Shown one piece after another: positions 32,345 through 41,301 of a stretch of 64,000 nucleotides of DNA. Source of the stretch: Pythium myriotylum (taxonomy: Eukaryota > Oomycota > Peronosporomycetes > Pythiales > Pythiaceae); assembly GCA_023091665.1 (NCBI GenBank), contig JALJCQ010000012.1, forward strand, positions 558,001 through 622,000, given 5' to 3'. The position numbers and the translations under genes are program-made. The notes under the pieces were generated by a model that saw only the letters and a list, made by a program, of their open reading frames with translations, did not search any database and was not told the origin of the DNA. Numbering within the stretch: the first letter of the stretch is position 1; each line of letters begins with the position of its first letter.

Positions 32345-32961
32345 TCTGTAAGGACGTTGGTGAGTGTTCACGAACAAAGTCTTCAACAGCGAACAGCTTG
32401 GGGGGGGTTACCGCGCGCATAATGAATGATGTCTTTGAAGCGGGGTCAGAACCAGAGGTCGGTGCGAGGACTCATCATTCCGCCGTATTAAGGCCGACCC
32501 CCAAGCTAAAAATAGGGGCGTGTGCCCTGGCCTCAGCCTTCCTACTTCAACAGCAACCCACCAATAAGAAAGTCGTTCGCAACCAGACCAGAGCATGTCC
32601 AAATATGTGACGGCTGCGGTTTCTGATCGCCGGGAACAGGACAACGCAGACGTACACCGCGACGTCTCTCTTTGTTTCCCCGTGCTCAGGCGTGTTGATC
32701 GTCACGTTCTATGCTCGCGGCTAGCACCCAACTGGAGGAGCTCGAGTGGTAGGCCAAGCACACCATATGAGGCAGCACTGCGAGCCCCACCGTGGAATCC
32801 CAAGGCATCTGCGACGTGTGACGATGATCACACGTCACAGATAGCTCTGCTTTCAAAACTAGACATCGCTTTTGACAGGGTGAGACGTATCTCTGTGACA
32901 TGCGACGGTTTTTTTCTGCTTGGTCATGGAGCTCACTTGCCTTTTTTCCTCTCGCCTCACC
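32345..32961. other. Divergent intergenic region, copy 7 / cupin-like 2
   Basis: 617 bases between two genes transcribed away from each other. Apart from the promoter-like element at 32931, nothing was recognised. Confidence 0.45.
32931..32946 (+). promoter_or_regulatory. Inr/FPR-like element before cupin-like 2
   Basis: gctcacttgccttttt resembles the oomycete Inr+FPR consensus, starting GCTCA and ending in a T-run. It overlaps the region between the two candidate ATGs (32926 and 32962), so transcription starting here would favour the ATG at 32962. Confidence 0.4.
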
Positions 32962-33639
32962 ATGACGCTCTCTCCGCCCGCTGTGCCCGTCGACGACGAG
33001 CCGCTGCATCGCCAGCGCTGGAAGAGCAACGACGTGCGACTCGTCGACGTCCAGTTCCCGCCACGCACGACTTCGCTGTGGCACCAGCACGTGCACTACG
33101 GCGTCTACATCGCGCTCACGCCCATCCACGCCGTCGAGCAGTCGACGCTCGACACGCAGCCCAAGGCGCTGACCAAGCATCGTGGGGACGTGTTCTGTCG
33201 CGACCACACCAAGGACCGGCTGACCCACGTCGTCACCACCGAGGACGAACCCATGCGCATCATCGAGGTCGAGCTCGTGCGCGACGAGCGTCGACTCGTT
33301 GACGAACTGCCGCTGCACGTGCATCGCTCCGTTGTGCTCGTCCACGAGGATAAGCGATGCAGAGTGTATCGACTCACGCTCACGCGCGGAGCCGACGAGG
33401 TCTCGCTCGTGCTACCGTCGAACGCTGTACTTGTCTCTATCGACGATGCGACTATCGCGCTTTGGAACCCGACACCGGACGAGCTCCTGCGCGCCGACCA
33501 CACGCGCGACGTGCCGGAACACCAGAGCGAGCTCAAGGCTGGCGATGATCTTCAGCTGAAACCGGGCCAGTTTCGCCTCCGCGGACTGGAATTTGACGAC
33601 GCGCGTGTCGCTACTTTCATCCTCACCGAAGTATACTAG
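32962..33639 (+). CDS. Cupin-like protein, copy 2
   Basis: A 225-aa single-exon protein from ATG 32962 in a good context (caccATGa). ATG 32926 is in frame but lies upstream of the probable transcription start. It pairs with the gene at 12824-13477. Near the start is VQFPPRTTSLWHQHVHYGVYIAL, a cupin-like strand pair with three His. A second block (CRDHTKDRLTHVVTTEDEP) corresponds to LCRDHSIEPLVHRATTKDE in copy 1. The second half repeats the pattern (HRSVVLVHEDKRCRVYRLTL), suggesting a two-domain beta-barrel. The paralogues differ at many positions, so the duplication is old compared with the P450 and ZIP events. Function unknown. Confidence 0.7.
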   Translation: MTLSPPAVPVDDEPLHRQRWKSNDVRLVDVQFPPRTTSLWHQHVHYGVYIALTPIHAVEQSTLDTQPKALTKHRGDVFCRDHTKDRLTHVVTTEDEPMRIIEVELVRDERRLVDELPLHVHRSVVLVHEDKRCRVYRLTLTRGADEVSLVLPSNAVLVSIDDATIALWNPTPDELLRADHTRDVPEHQSELKAGDDLQLKPGQFRLRGLEFDDARVATFILTEVY

Positions 33640-34332
33640 CTCAGAGACTATGAAGTAATGTACATGCTTTGATTGCGCGTGTTACAACTGTGACGCCTTC
33701 TGATCTTCAGTAAGACGCAGAGTTTATAGTGGAGTGTTTACGCTAATCTGGCTCTCACTCTTGTCATGGTCTCCGATCTCTTGTCGCATGTTGCTGCGAG
33801 CCTGTCGAAGGGAGAGATATGTTACTGCAAGAGAGAGTCTGTAGCTAACGCCTCGTGAGGCTCGCTGGGTTTATCATGAGCCAGGTCGCTGGGAGCGATT
33901 TGTCATCCATTAGTGGGCAGTAATTAGGCGTGACTTGTGTGTGCTGTCTGTCACCCTCAATGGAGTCAAGGCTTGAAGCTGTGCACGTTCCACTGTCACG
34001 CCACCCGCACCCTCTATGTCTAGCAGGTCTCAAATCACTCTCCGTCATTCCCCCATACACCAGAACTGCCAGTCCTGCCTGTAAACAACTCTATAGGCTG
34101 TATTCCTTCAGCCTCACATTTGTGGTTACGATCAGGCATCTGTCGCGGCTCTGCAAGACAATAATCCTGACAAGAACCTCTTCATCCATCAACTCCGGGC
34201 AACGCTGCTATCGCGTAGTCGTGAAGACACGATGTGTCATGGGAGCGCGTGACTAAACGTCGCGACCGCCTCATGTCGGCGCCGATCTCATTCTGCGACT
34301 CACTTCCGGCGTATCATGCTCCCTTCACTGCA
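33640..34332. other. Intergenic, cupin-like 2 to P450 copy 3
   Basis: A 693-base spacer with no recognisable gene or repeat except the promoter-like sequence near 34286. Confidence 0.4.
34286..34301 (+). promoter_or_regulatory. Initiator-like sequence before P450 copy 3
   Basis: tctcattctgcgactc contains CTCATTCT, matching the YTCANTYY initiator pattern known for oomycetes, 47 bases before the P450 ATG. The FPR half is poor, so this is tentative. Confidence 0.3.
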
Positions 34333-36040
34333 ATGCTCGCCCTCACGCGCCTTCGGGAAGCTCGACTGAACCACGTGCTGGCAGCGACGCTCGCCGTCGC
34401 GCTAACGGCCGTAGTTGTCAAAGTGGGCAAATCCGTTCAGCGCAAGGCTCGCACGGCGAAGCAGCTCAAGGCCATCGACGGACCCAAGGGCAACTTCCTC
34501 CTCGGTCTCATCCCAGACTTCTACAAGAACCTCCACCGACTCTACGACTTCCAGGTACGTATCCCCTTCCATACTGCCATCCAGAGACACATGTGCTGAT
34601 ATCCAATCGTGAAACGTGGCAGGCCGACTTGCTCGCAAAGTACGGCGGGCGATTCCGAGAGCCATGGGGACTCTTCTCCGACAACGTCGTCTGGGTGAGT
34701 GCCTCCGCATCAAGAATTCTGTGCGCCACACGGTCCTCATCATCTTCGTGTTGTCTTCTCTGTAGATCTCCAGTTCGGAGGACATCGAACACGTGACGTC
34801 GAGCAACGTCGACAACTACATCAAGCCACGCCACTTCACGACGGCGCTCGGCGACATCTTCACACCCACGCTGCTCGGTCTCAACCACGCCCGCGCCGAG
34901 GACGGGGGCGCGCGCTTCCGTCTGCAGCGCAAGCTCATCGCGCGCGTGTTCACGGCCAACCACTTCAGAGAGTTCACGCGCGACGTGTTCCACAAACACG
35001 CGCTCCGCACCATCGACGTCGTGCTCGCTCAGGGCGGCTCCTGCGAGATGCACACGGTCGCCAGCATGTTCACGCTGCAAACCATCTTCGACATCGGACT
35101 CGGCCTCTCGCTCGAGGACTACGACAAGGACCTCGGCCTCAAGTTCATGGGCTCGATGAACGCCATCTTCCTCGACGTCGCCGGTCGACTCATCCACAAG
35201 CCCTACTGGCGGTACTTCGGCTGGATCATGCCCAGCGAGTACCGGCTCAAGCGCGAATGCAAGGTGCTGCTCGACCTCATGGGCGGGATCATAAACGACC
35301 GCCTCGCGGAGTCGCCCGAGCAGTTCGAGAAGCGCAAAGACATCTTGTCCATGGTCATCCGAAAGGCCCGAGAGATGGAGGAGCAAGGCAACAACCTCAT
35401 GGACCCGCACACGCTCCTCTCATGTGTTACAGGACTGCTCTTCGGCGGACGCGACACCATCTCCGCATCGCTCACCTACGCCTTCTACAGCCTCGCGCAG
35501 TACCCGGAGCAGCAGGACAAGATCCTCGACGAGCTCAAGCTCATCGACGTCGACCGCCTCACCTACGAAGACGTCAACAAGCTCACGTATTTGGATGCGT
35601 TCGTGTGGGAGGTGCTGCGTCTGCACCCGGTCACGCCTATCAGCAACCGTGCCGCAGCCGAGGACGACTTTTTGCCCGACGGCACGTTCATCCCGGCGGG
35701 CACCGAGGTCTTCTGGTCGGCGTACTACATAGGTCGCCACAACAAGAAGCTATGGGGCGACGACGTGCTGGCCTTCCGCCCGGAGCGATGGCTCGAGATG
35801 GAGAAGCGACCGACTGTGTACGAGTATCCGGTCTTCCAGGCTGGTCTGCGCATGTGTCCGGGCAAGAACATGGCGCTATTGGAGACCAAGGTGTTCATCG
35901 CGATCATGTTGTCTCGGTTCAGCGTGCGTATCCAGGAGGGCGAGCAGGTGGAGAACCGTCCGTACGAGATCTCTCTGGCGATGGCGATGAAGGGCGGCTT
36001 GCCACTCCACTTCACGCCACGAAAGACAGCGACGTGTTAG
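34333..36040 (+). CDS. Cytochrome P450, copy 3 (three exons)
   Basis: Exons 34333-34554, 34623-34694 and 34766-36040 give 522 aa with the same exon lengths as copy 1. It has GGRDTIS, EVLRLHP and the heme loop FQAGLRMCPGKNMALLETK. The protein is the same as copy 1 over nearly all of exons 2-3; the visible differences are the first dozen or so residues (LTRLREARLN against LAQLREARLG), LPLHF for LPLQF and the last few residues. Intron 2 is identical, whereas intron 1 differs at several sites and in length (68 against 67 bp). Sequence identity stops inside both coding ends, the pattern expected of gene conversion or a very recent inverted duplication. Likely an ER monooxygenase with the same substrate as copy 1. 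Confidence 0.92.
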
Positions 36041-36105
36041 ATCAAAGCCGACTTTTTGTTTATATACTTTTGATATCTCGACTAGGCACATCTAGTGATG
36101 AGACC

Positions 36106-37071
36106 TTAGACGCCTGCATAGCCGAATAGAATCGGACTCGAGACCATTATGAACATCCCCGCGAACGTGCCCACCGCCACCAAATGCGTCTCGCCCTTCG
36201 CAAACTTGTACGCCGTCGGCCACAACTCTTTCACACAAATGCACACCATGATCCCACACACGAGACCGAACAGAATCCCTTCCGAGATCGGATCCATGCC
36301 ATCGCCAACCGCGAGCCACGCAAGGAACCCACCGAGAGGTTCGGCCATAGCGGAGATAGCGCACCACATGATACCTTTGGCTCTGGATCCGGTGGCGAAG
36401 TAGATGGGAGCTGCGACGGCGATGCCCTCTGGGATGTTGTGAATGGCGATGCCTACAGCAAGCGAGATGCCAACTGACGAATCGTTGGCGGCACTGATGT
36501 AGGTTGCGATTCCCTCTGGCATGTTGTGGAGACCGAGTACCAGTGCCGTCAAGAGTCCGGTTCGAATGAGCTGCTGTTTGGCGTCCGCTGCTAGTTTCAA
36601 GGCCACTGGGTCAGGCGTCTGGGCCTCCAGGTACTCGGAAGACTCGACCCCTTCTCGGTGTTCATAGATTTCAATCGACTCACGAAGATGTTCGAGGTTG
36701 TCGATTTCGGTGGCTTCGAGAACGCCTGGAGAGAGTCGGTGGATAACGTGGTCGACGCCGTAGATGAGGAGGATCCCAGCGCCGAAGCAGGCCGTGGCCG
36801 ACAGCCAGGCGTGGCCTGTTGCTGTCGCCTCCGTCATCTCCGGAGTCTTGATCCCTTCGAGCAGAGCATCAACAGACTTGTGGAAGATCTCGACAAGCGA
36901 AATGAAGACCATGACGCCGGCCGAGACGCTGAGCGCCACGGCTAAGCTGACAGGGTTGGCGAGCTGGACGAGTCGCTTACTGAAGACAACGAGACCTCCG
37001 AGCACCGTCGCGAGGCCCGCACCGATGCAGAGCGCGAAGGCGACCGCGACGTCGTGGCCGCCGGCTGTCAT
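36106..37071 (-). CDS. ZIP family metal transporter, copy 2
   Basis: A 321-aa single-exon protein from ATG 37071, with HNMPEGIATY and HNIPEGIAVA metal-site helices and AEPLGGFLA. It forms a head-to-tail tandem with copy 3, with 123 bases between coding regions. Its last 310 or so coding bases are almost identical to those of copy 3, while the N-terminal half and the charged loop (LEHLRESIEIYEHREG here) are clearly diverged. It uses SPILFGYAGV at the C-terminus where the others have SLILFGYAGV. Predicted divalent metal uptake; substrate not determinable. Confidence 0.92.
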   Translation of the reverse strand: MTAGGHDVAVAFALCIGAGLATVLGGLVVFSKRLVQLANPVSLAVALSVSAGVMVFISLVEIFHKSVDALLEGIKTPEMTEATATGHAWLSATACFGAGILLIYGVDHVIHRLSPGVLEATEIDNLEHLRESIEIYEHREGVESSEYLEAQTPDPVALKLAADAKQQLIRTGLLTALVLGLHNMPEGIATYISAANDSSVGISLAVGIAIHNIPEGIAVAAPIYFATGSRAKGIMWCAISAMAEPLGGFLAWLAVGDGMDPISEGILFGLVCGIMVCICVKELWPTAYKFAKGETHLVAVGTFAGMFIMVSSPILFGYAGV

Positions 37072-37194
37072 TTGAAACGAGTCTCACGTGATGGAATTGT
37101 GCGACACGGGGATGGACTCGATCAAAAGCAAGTCGAGGAACGAAACGCGATTGGTTAGTAATCTCTTGAACAGAGAGCTGATTAATCTGAACAT

Positions 37195-38151
37195 CTACAC
37201 GCCGGCATAGCCAAAGAGGATGAGGCTTGAGACCATGATGAACATCCCCACGAACGTGCCCACCGCCACCAAATGCGTCTCACCCTTCGCAAACTTGTAC
37301 GCCGTCGGCCACAACTCCTTCACGCAAATGCACACCATGATCCCACACACGAGACCGAACAGAATCCCTTCCGAGATCGGATCCATGCCATCGCCAACCG
37401 CGAGCCACGCAAGGAACCCACCGAGAGGTTCGGCCATAGCGGAGATAGCGCACCACATGATACCTTTGGCTCTGGATCCGGTGGCGAAGTAGATGGGAGC
37501 TGCGACGGCGATGCCCTCTGGGATGTTGTGGATTCCGATACCGACAGCGAGTGAGATACCGACCGACGAGTCCTCGATCGCGCCGACGTAGGTCGCAATA
37601 CCCTCTGGCATGTTGTGGAGACCAAGCGCGAGAGCACTCAGTAGACCCATGCGCACGAGTTGCAACTTGGCATCGATAGCGAGCTTCAGCGCGGCAGTGT
37701 CGGGTGCGTGTCCCTGGAGCAGGTCGGGTGTCGTTGGCTCGTCATCCACGAACGAATCACGAAGTTGCCCCAGGTTCTGGACTTCGGTAGTCTCGATCGT
37801 TCCGGGAGAGAGCTGGCGGATCGCGTTGTCGATGACGTAGATCAGCGTGATGCCAACGCCGAAGCAGGCGGTGGCGCCAAGCCAAGCGTGGCCTGTCGCT
37901 GTCGCTTTCGTCATTTCTTCGGTCTGGATCCCCTCGGTCAGTGCGCTGACCGACTTGCCAAAGATCTCAACCAGCGAAATAAAAATCATGACACCAGCCG
38001 AGACGCTGAGGGCCAGTGCGAGGCTCGCAGGACTCGCGAGATGGATGAGCCGCTTACTGAAGACGACCATGCCCCCGAGAACGGTCGCGAAGCCGGCGCC
38101 AAAGCAGAGCGCAAAGGCGACGGCGACACTGTGTCCGTCTGCGCCTGCCAT
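37195..38151 (-). CDS. ZIP family metal transporter, copy 3
   Basis: A 318-aa single-exon protein from ATG 38151. It has the same ZupT-like organisation as the other two: an N-terminal half with hydrophobic segments, a loop containing LGQLRDSFVDDEPTT, then HNMPEGIATY, HNIPEGIAVA and AEPLGGFLA. In the 5' two thirds it resembles copy 1 (GAIEDSSVGISLAVGIGIHN) as much as it resembles its tandem partner. This supports the view that the shared 3' tract with copy 2 was homogenised later. Predicted divalent metal transporter. Confidence 0.92.
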   Translation of the reverse strand: MAGADGHSVAVAFALCFGAGFATVLGGMVVFSKRLIHLASPASLALALSVSAGVMIFISLVEIFGKSVSALTEGIQTEEMTKATATGHAWLGATACFGVGITLIYVIDNAIRQLSPGTIETTEVQNLGQLRDSFVDDEPTTPDLLQGHAPDTAALKLAIDAKLQLVRMGLLSALALGLHNMPEGIATYVGAIEDSSVGISLAVGIGIHNIPEGIAVAAPIYFATGSRAKGIMWCAISAMAEPLGGFLAWLAVGDGMDPISEGILFGLVCGIMVCICVKELWPTAYKFAKGETHLVAVGTFVGMFIMVSSLILFGYAGV

Positions 38152-38752
38152 CGTGGAGTCAGCCCGCGACTGAATACGCTGACGGAAACCGGGATAAAAG
38201 CAGAATGGGGAGTTTTGGGGAAGTTGTCGAGTGGCTCACCTCATCGACAGTGGGCGTCGTCCATTATACCGGCCCCAACGATGCGCGTGGCGTCAGTCCA
38301 GTGGACGTGTGCCTGTTGATTAATTATCAAAGCGTCAAAGGCAGACTGAACTGCGCAGCTGGGCTCACAGTTGCTTGGGAAATCCATGTTCCCATAGACT
38401 TGTGCTCACTGGACACACAAACATGGAAAAAAGCGTCCCGTGCACTGCCCTCTTCGCGATGCTTCCGCACGAGTCCAGATCCGTCCAGGAAATGCCCCTC
38501 AAACCCCATCGTCTCAACCCACGGAGCCAACGAGGCGTGGAGACTCACCAAAGAGTACTCGTCCAGCAAGACTTGAAGTGAGACCATGGACAAGGATTGA
38601 GCTCCTCATAAGTACACATAACCTCCGAATGTTAAGTTCGCTTCGGACTTCAACGTGGTGATGTTATCGGAACGTCGCACGAAGGTCGCACGAACAGGTG
38701 ACCCTTTGCTGACAGCTGCTCCCTGGGTCAAGTGAGCTCGGGGTGACGGACA
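38152..38752. other. Divergent intergenic region, end of the accessory region
   Basis: 601 bases between ZIP copy 3 (minus) and the thioredoxin-like gene (plus). No gene or repeat was recognised. It marks the transition from duplicated gene families to single-copy, intron-rich genes. Confidence 0.45.
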
Positions 38753-39696
38753 ATGGGCGTCAAGACGGCGGCGACCCACGCGCTGCTGCTCGGCGGGCTC
38801 GGCGCGTACCTCACGTTCTCGTTCACGAGCCACGCGGGCGAGCGCTGGTCGCTCAAGGACTACCTCTTCGTGGCGGCCGTGATCCTCGCGGTCTTTTACA
38901 ACCGGCTCACGACCATGAAGTATGAGACGCTCATGCAGGCCGAGCACGGCAAGAGGCGCCGCGAGGTGCACACGCTGCAGCGCATTGAGTGGCTCCACGG
39001 ACCGCCGCTGCAGATCGAGCCGAATAAAGTGACGGTGCTGCTCTTTTTTGTGAGTGGATGCCGAGTGTGCCTTGGGCGGGCGACTTGACGTAACGGATCG
39101 ACTGGTTCAATTGCACAGGGCACGTGGTGCAAGGATTCGCGCGCGGCACTGCAAGAGCTCGAACGGCTGAGAAAGACGTTCACGCACGGAGGTATGCGGT
39201 TGTTTTGATTGTTGAGTTGTTGATTAGGGTCGTAGATTTTGATCGTATCGATCTTGGGCAAACGTAGCCGTTCAGATGATTGGGCTGACGCAGGAAAAGC
39301 GCGAAGAGCTCGCGGCGTACGAGGTCAAAGGACGGAATGCGAGCCATTTCAAGGAGATTAAGGAGTTTTCATTCAGCGTTGCGATCGAGGACGGACTCAT
39401 GAGCAAGGAGTACCTCGTGCGCTTTGACTTGTTCCATATCCCACAGCTTTTTGTAATTGGCAAGGACCAGAGTGTGGCCTGGTATGGTAGTCCGACTAAC
39501 AAAACCATCGAGGTAAGCGAATACAGTTTTTGGGTCGAGAGCGAAAGATTACAGTGTTGACCGTGGCTGTGATGGTCTGCTGTAGGACATTATTCGAAGT
39601 GAGTTGAGTGCAGACAACGTCGCACTTGAGGAAACAAAGGAGACTCTCCTAACCGAAGATGAGACGACTGCTGTGGTATCCAAGAAGAACGATTGA
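38753..39696 (+). CDS. Thioredoxin-like membrane protein (four exons)
   Basis: Exons 38753-39049, 39119-39191, 39268-39512 and 39586-39696 join in phase to about 241 aa. The N-terminus has two hydrophobic stretches (ALLLGGLGAYLTFSF, YLFVAAVILAVFY), then a basic segment, then a thioredoxin fold starting TVLLFF. The active-site loop GTWCKDSRAAL has a single Cys followed by Ser (CxxS in place of CxxC). FHIPQLFVIGKDQSVAWYG supplies the cis-Pro region typical of TlpA/thioredoxin-like folds. A CxxS site suggests isomerase- or glutathione-type chemistry, or loss of disulfide reduction. Probably membrane-tethered; compartment unknown. The tail is acidic. Confidence 0.75.
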
Positions 39697-40006
39697 GTTT
39701 GCGTTCTAGCGTCTACTTGGTGGCTGCCGGTCCCTCACATGCGATCAGACTATCATAGGGTAGTATAGTGGCGGTAGAATTCAGCTCCCTTTCTGGCTAG
39801 GTGTTCGACTGAAGAGTTCTCAAGATCTTCGGTCATCCCGATTCAAGACCCTCCCCCATTTTGGGTGGCATATGTAGCGATTATCTCACCGCAAAGGCTC
39901 TATTTTGCTTTTTCATCCATGTAAGCACAAACAAAAGTAATCGTGGGATAACATTAACTTGTTTGCACTTTCGTTTCTCGACTGTCAGCTCAACCAATTT
40001 ACTCGC
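39697..40006. other. Intergenic, convergent genes
   Basis: 310 bases between the convergent thioredoxin-like and PfkB genes. Nothing recognisable. Confidence 0.4.
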
Positions 40007-41192
40007 TCAGTTGAGTTCTCCGCGTGTGATGACACTCTGCACTTCACTGTGCGTAATAGGCGTGGCACAGGCGCCAAGTGATGCAACGCAGCGAGACGCT
40101 GTTGCACAACCCCAGCGCAAACCTTCCTGGACGTCGCCCTTGCTCGTCTTCCACGCCAATAGGAATCCTGAGTTGAATGAATCGCCGGCACCCGTGACGT
40201 CCACAACTTCTGTGCGGAAGCTAGATTGCTGGTACGTATTCTTTGTCTTGGCACAATACGCTCTGGCGCCTCCGGCACCGATTTTAATCAGCGTGATACC
40301 ACCAACTCGCTCGCTCAAGTAGGCCATCGCGGCCTCGACACTGTCAGTTTTGGAAACCGCCATAGCCTCGACCTCATTTGGCATGAAGACATCCAGCAGC
40401 GGCAAGAGGTCGTCCAGTTCTTGCCACTGCTCAGTGCTGTCGTAGTTAGTATCCAAAGAGATGGTGAGGCCCTTGGCACGAGCTTTCTCGATGAGAGGCT
40501 TGAGCTTCCCCTGCAGGTTCGAGCAGCTGTAGAAACCTTTACTCCACCACCAATTAGTATCTTCACCACCACAACAACCACAGCAATGCAGGTGCTCACC
40601 GCCAATATGAAGATGATCCGCTTCTAGAACTCTGTCCTCGTCGATGTGCTGGTCGCAAACACACAACCTCAACGTCACAGTTCAACCCAGCCATCACCAC
40701 CACCACACCACCGAACCTCGACACTGAACTTGCGAGCGGCGCCGTAGTGCGTGATAAAGCTGCGGTCTTGCTATACTCGAGCGCATCTCATCTCCTTTCA
40801 GTATCTCATCGCCAGTCTCACATACGCTCAAAAACTCCACGCACCGTTCCGCTGAGCACAATGCACACGCCCGTGGGCACGCCATCGAGCGCAGGCGACG
40901 ACAGCGTCACGTTTCTAGACTGCAGGTGGGTCTTGAGCACCTCGCCGAAGGCGTCCGAGCCCACGACCGTGTGCAGCGCGACGCCGACGTCCTGGTCGCG
41001 CGCGAGCGTCGCGAGATGAGTCGCCGTGTTGAGCGCCGAGCCGCCCGGCTGCAGCGCGATGGGGTGCGAGACCTCGACGTCGCCGCCCCACTTGGGCAGC
41101 TGCTCGGGCGCGAGCGTGCCGGCCACGACGTCCACGAACGCGTCGCCCACGACGGCGATCGTGAGGCGAGACATGGGGTCCGATGAGATCAT
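40007..41192 (-). CDS. PfkB/ribokinase-family sugar kinase (four exons)
   Basis: Exons about 41192-40826, 40766-40712, 40631-40600 and 40536-40007 give about 327 aa. The PfkB family phosphorylates sugars or nucleosides with ATP in the cytosol. The N-terminal signature includes VVGDAFVDVVAG and the substrate-site GGSALNTATHLA. HRSFITHYGA follows in exon 2. The C-terminal signature DVTGAGDSFNSGF has the catalytic Asp and anion hole. Exons 1-2 and 3-4 join cleanly; the exon 2 donor is weak, so that junction is uncertain by a few residues. Overall closest in look to ribokinase or fructokinase; substrate unproven. Confidence 0.85.
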
Positions 41193-41301
41193 GGAGCTCG
41201 CGAGGAGCTACGCGAGGAAACGGCGTGGATAACTGACAAGATTAGGTTCTTAACTGCCACCACCGGACTTTTTTCTCTGCGACGTGTGAGAAAGGTCTCA
41301 G

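Noticed and set aside
32595..33302. 235-codon frame overlapping cupin-like copy 2
   Set aside because: A shadow frame: it becomes Arg/His/Ala-rich where it overlaps the cupin-like CDS, which has a paralogue.
34508..35410. Long open frame (300 codons) antisense to P450 copy 3, with counterparts antisense to copies 1 and 2
   Set aside because: It is a shadow of the GC-rich coding strand. The composition is unnaturally rich in Glu/Val/Asp/Arg, and it crosses the P450 introns without a splice pattern.
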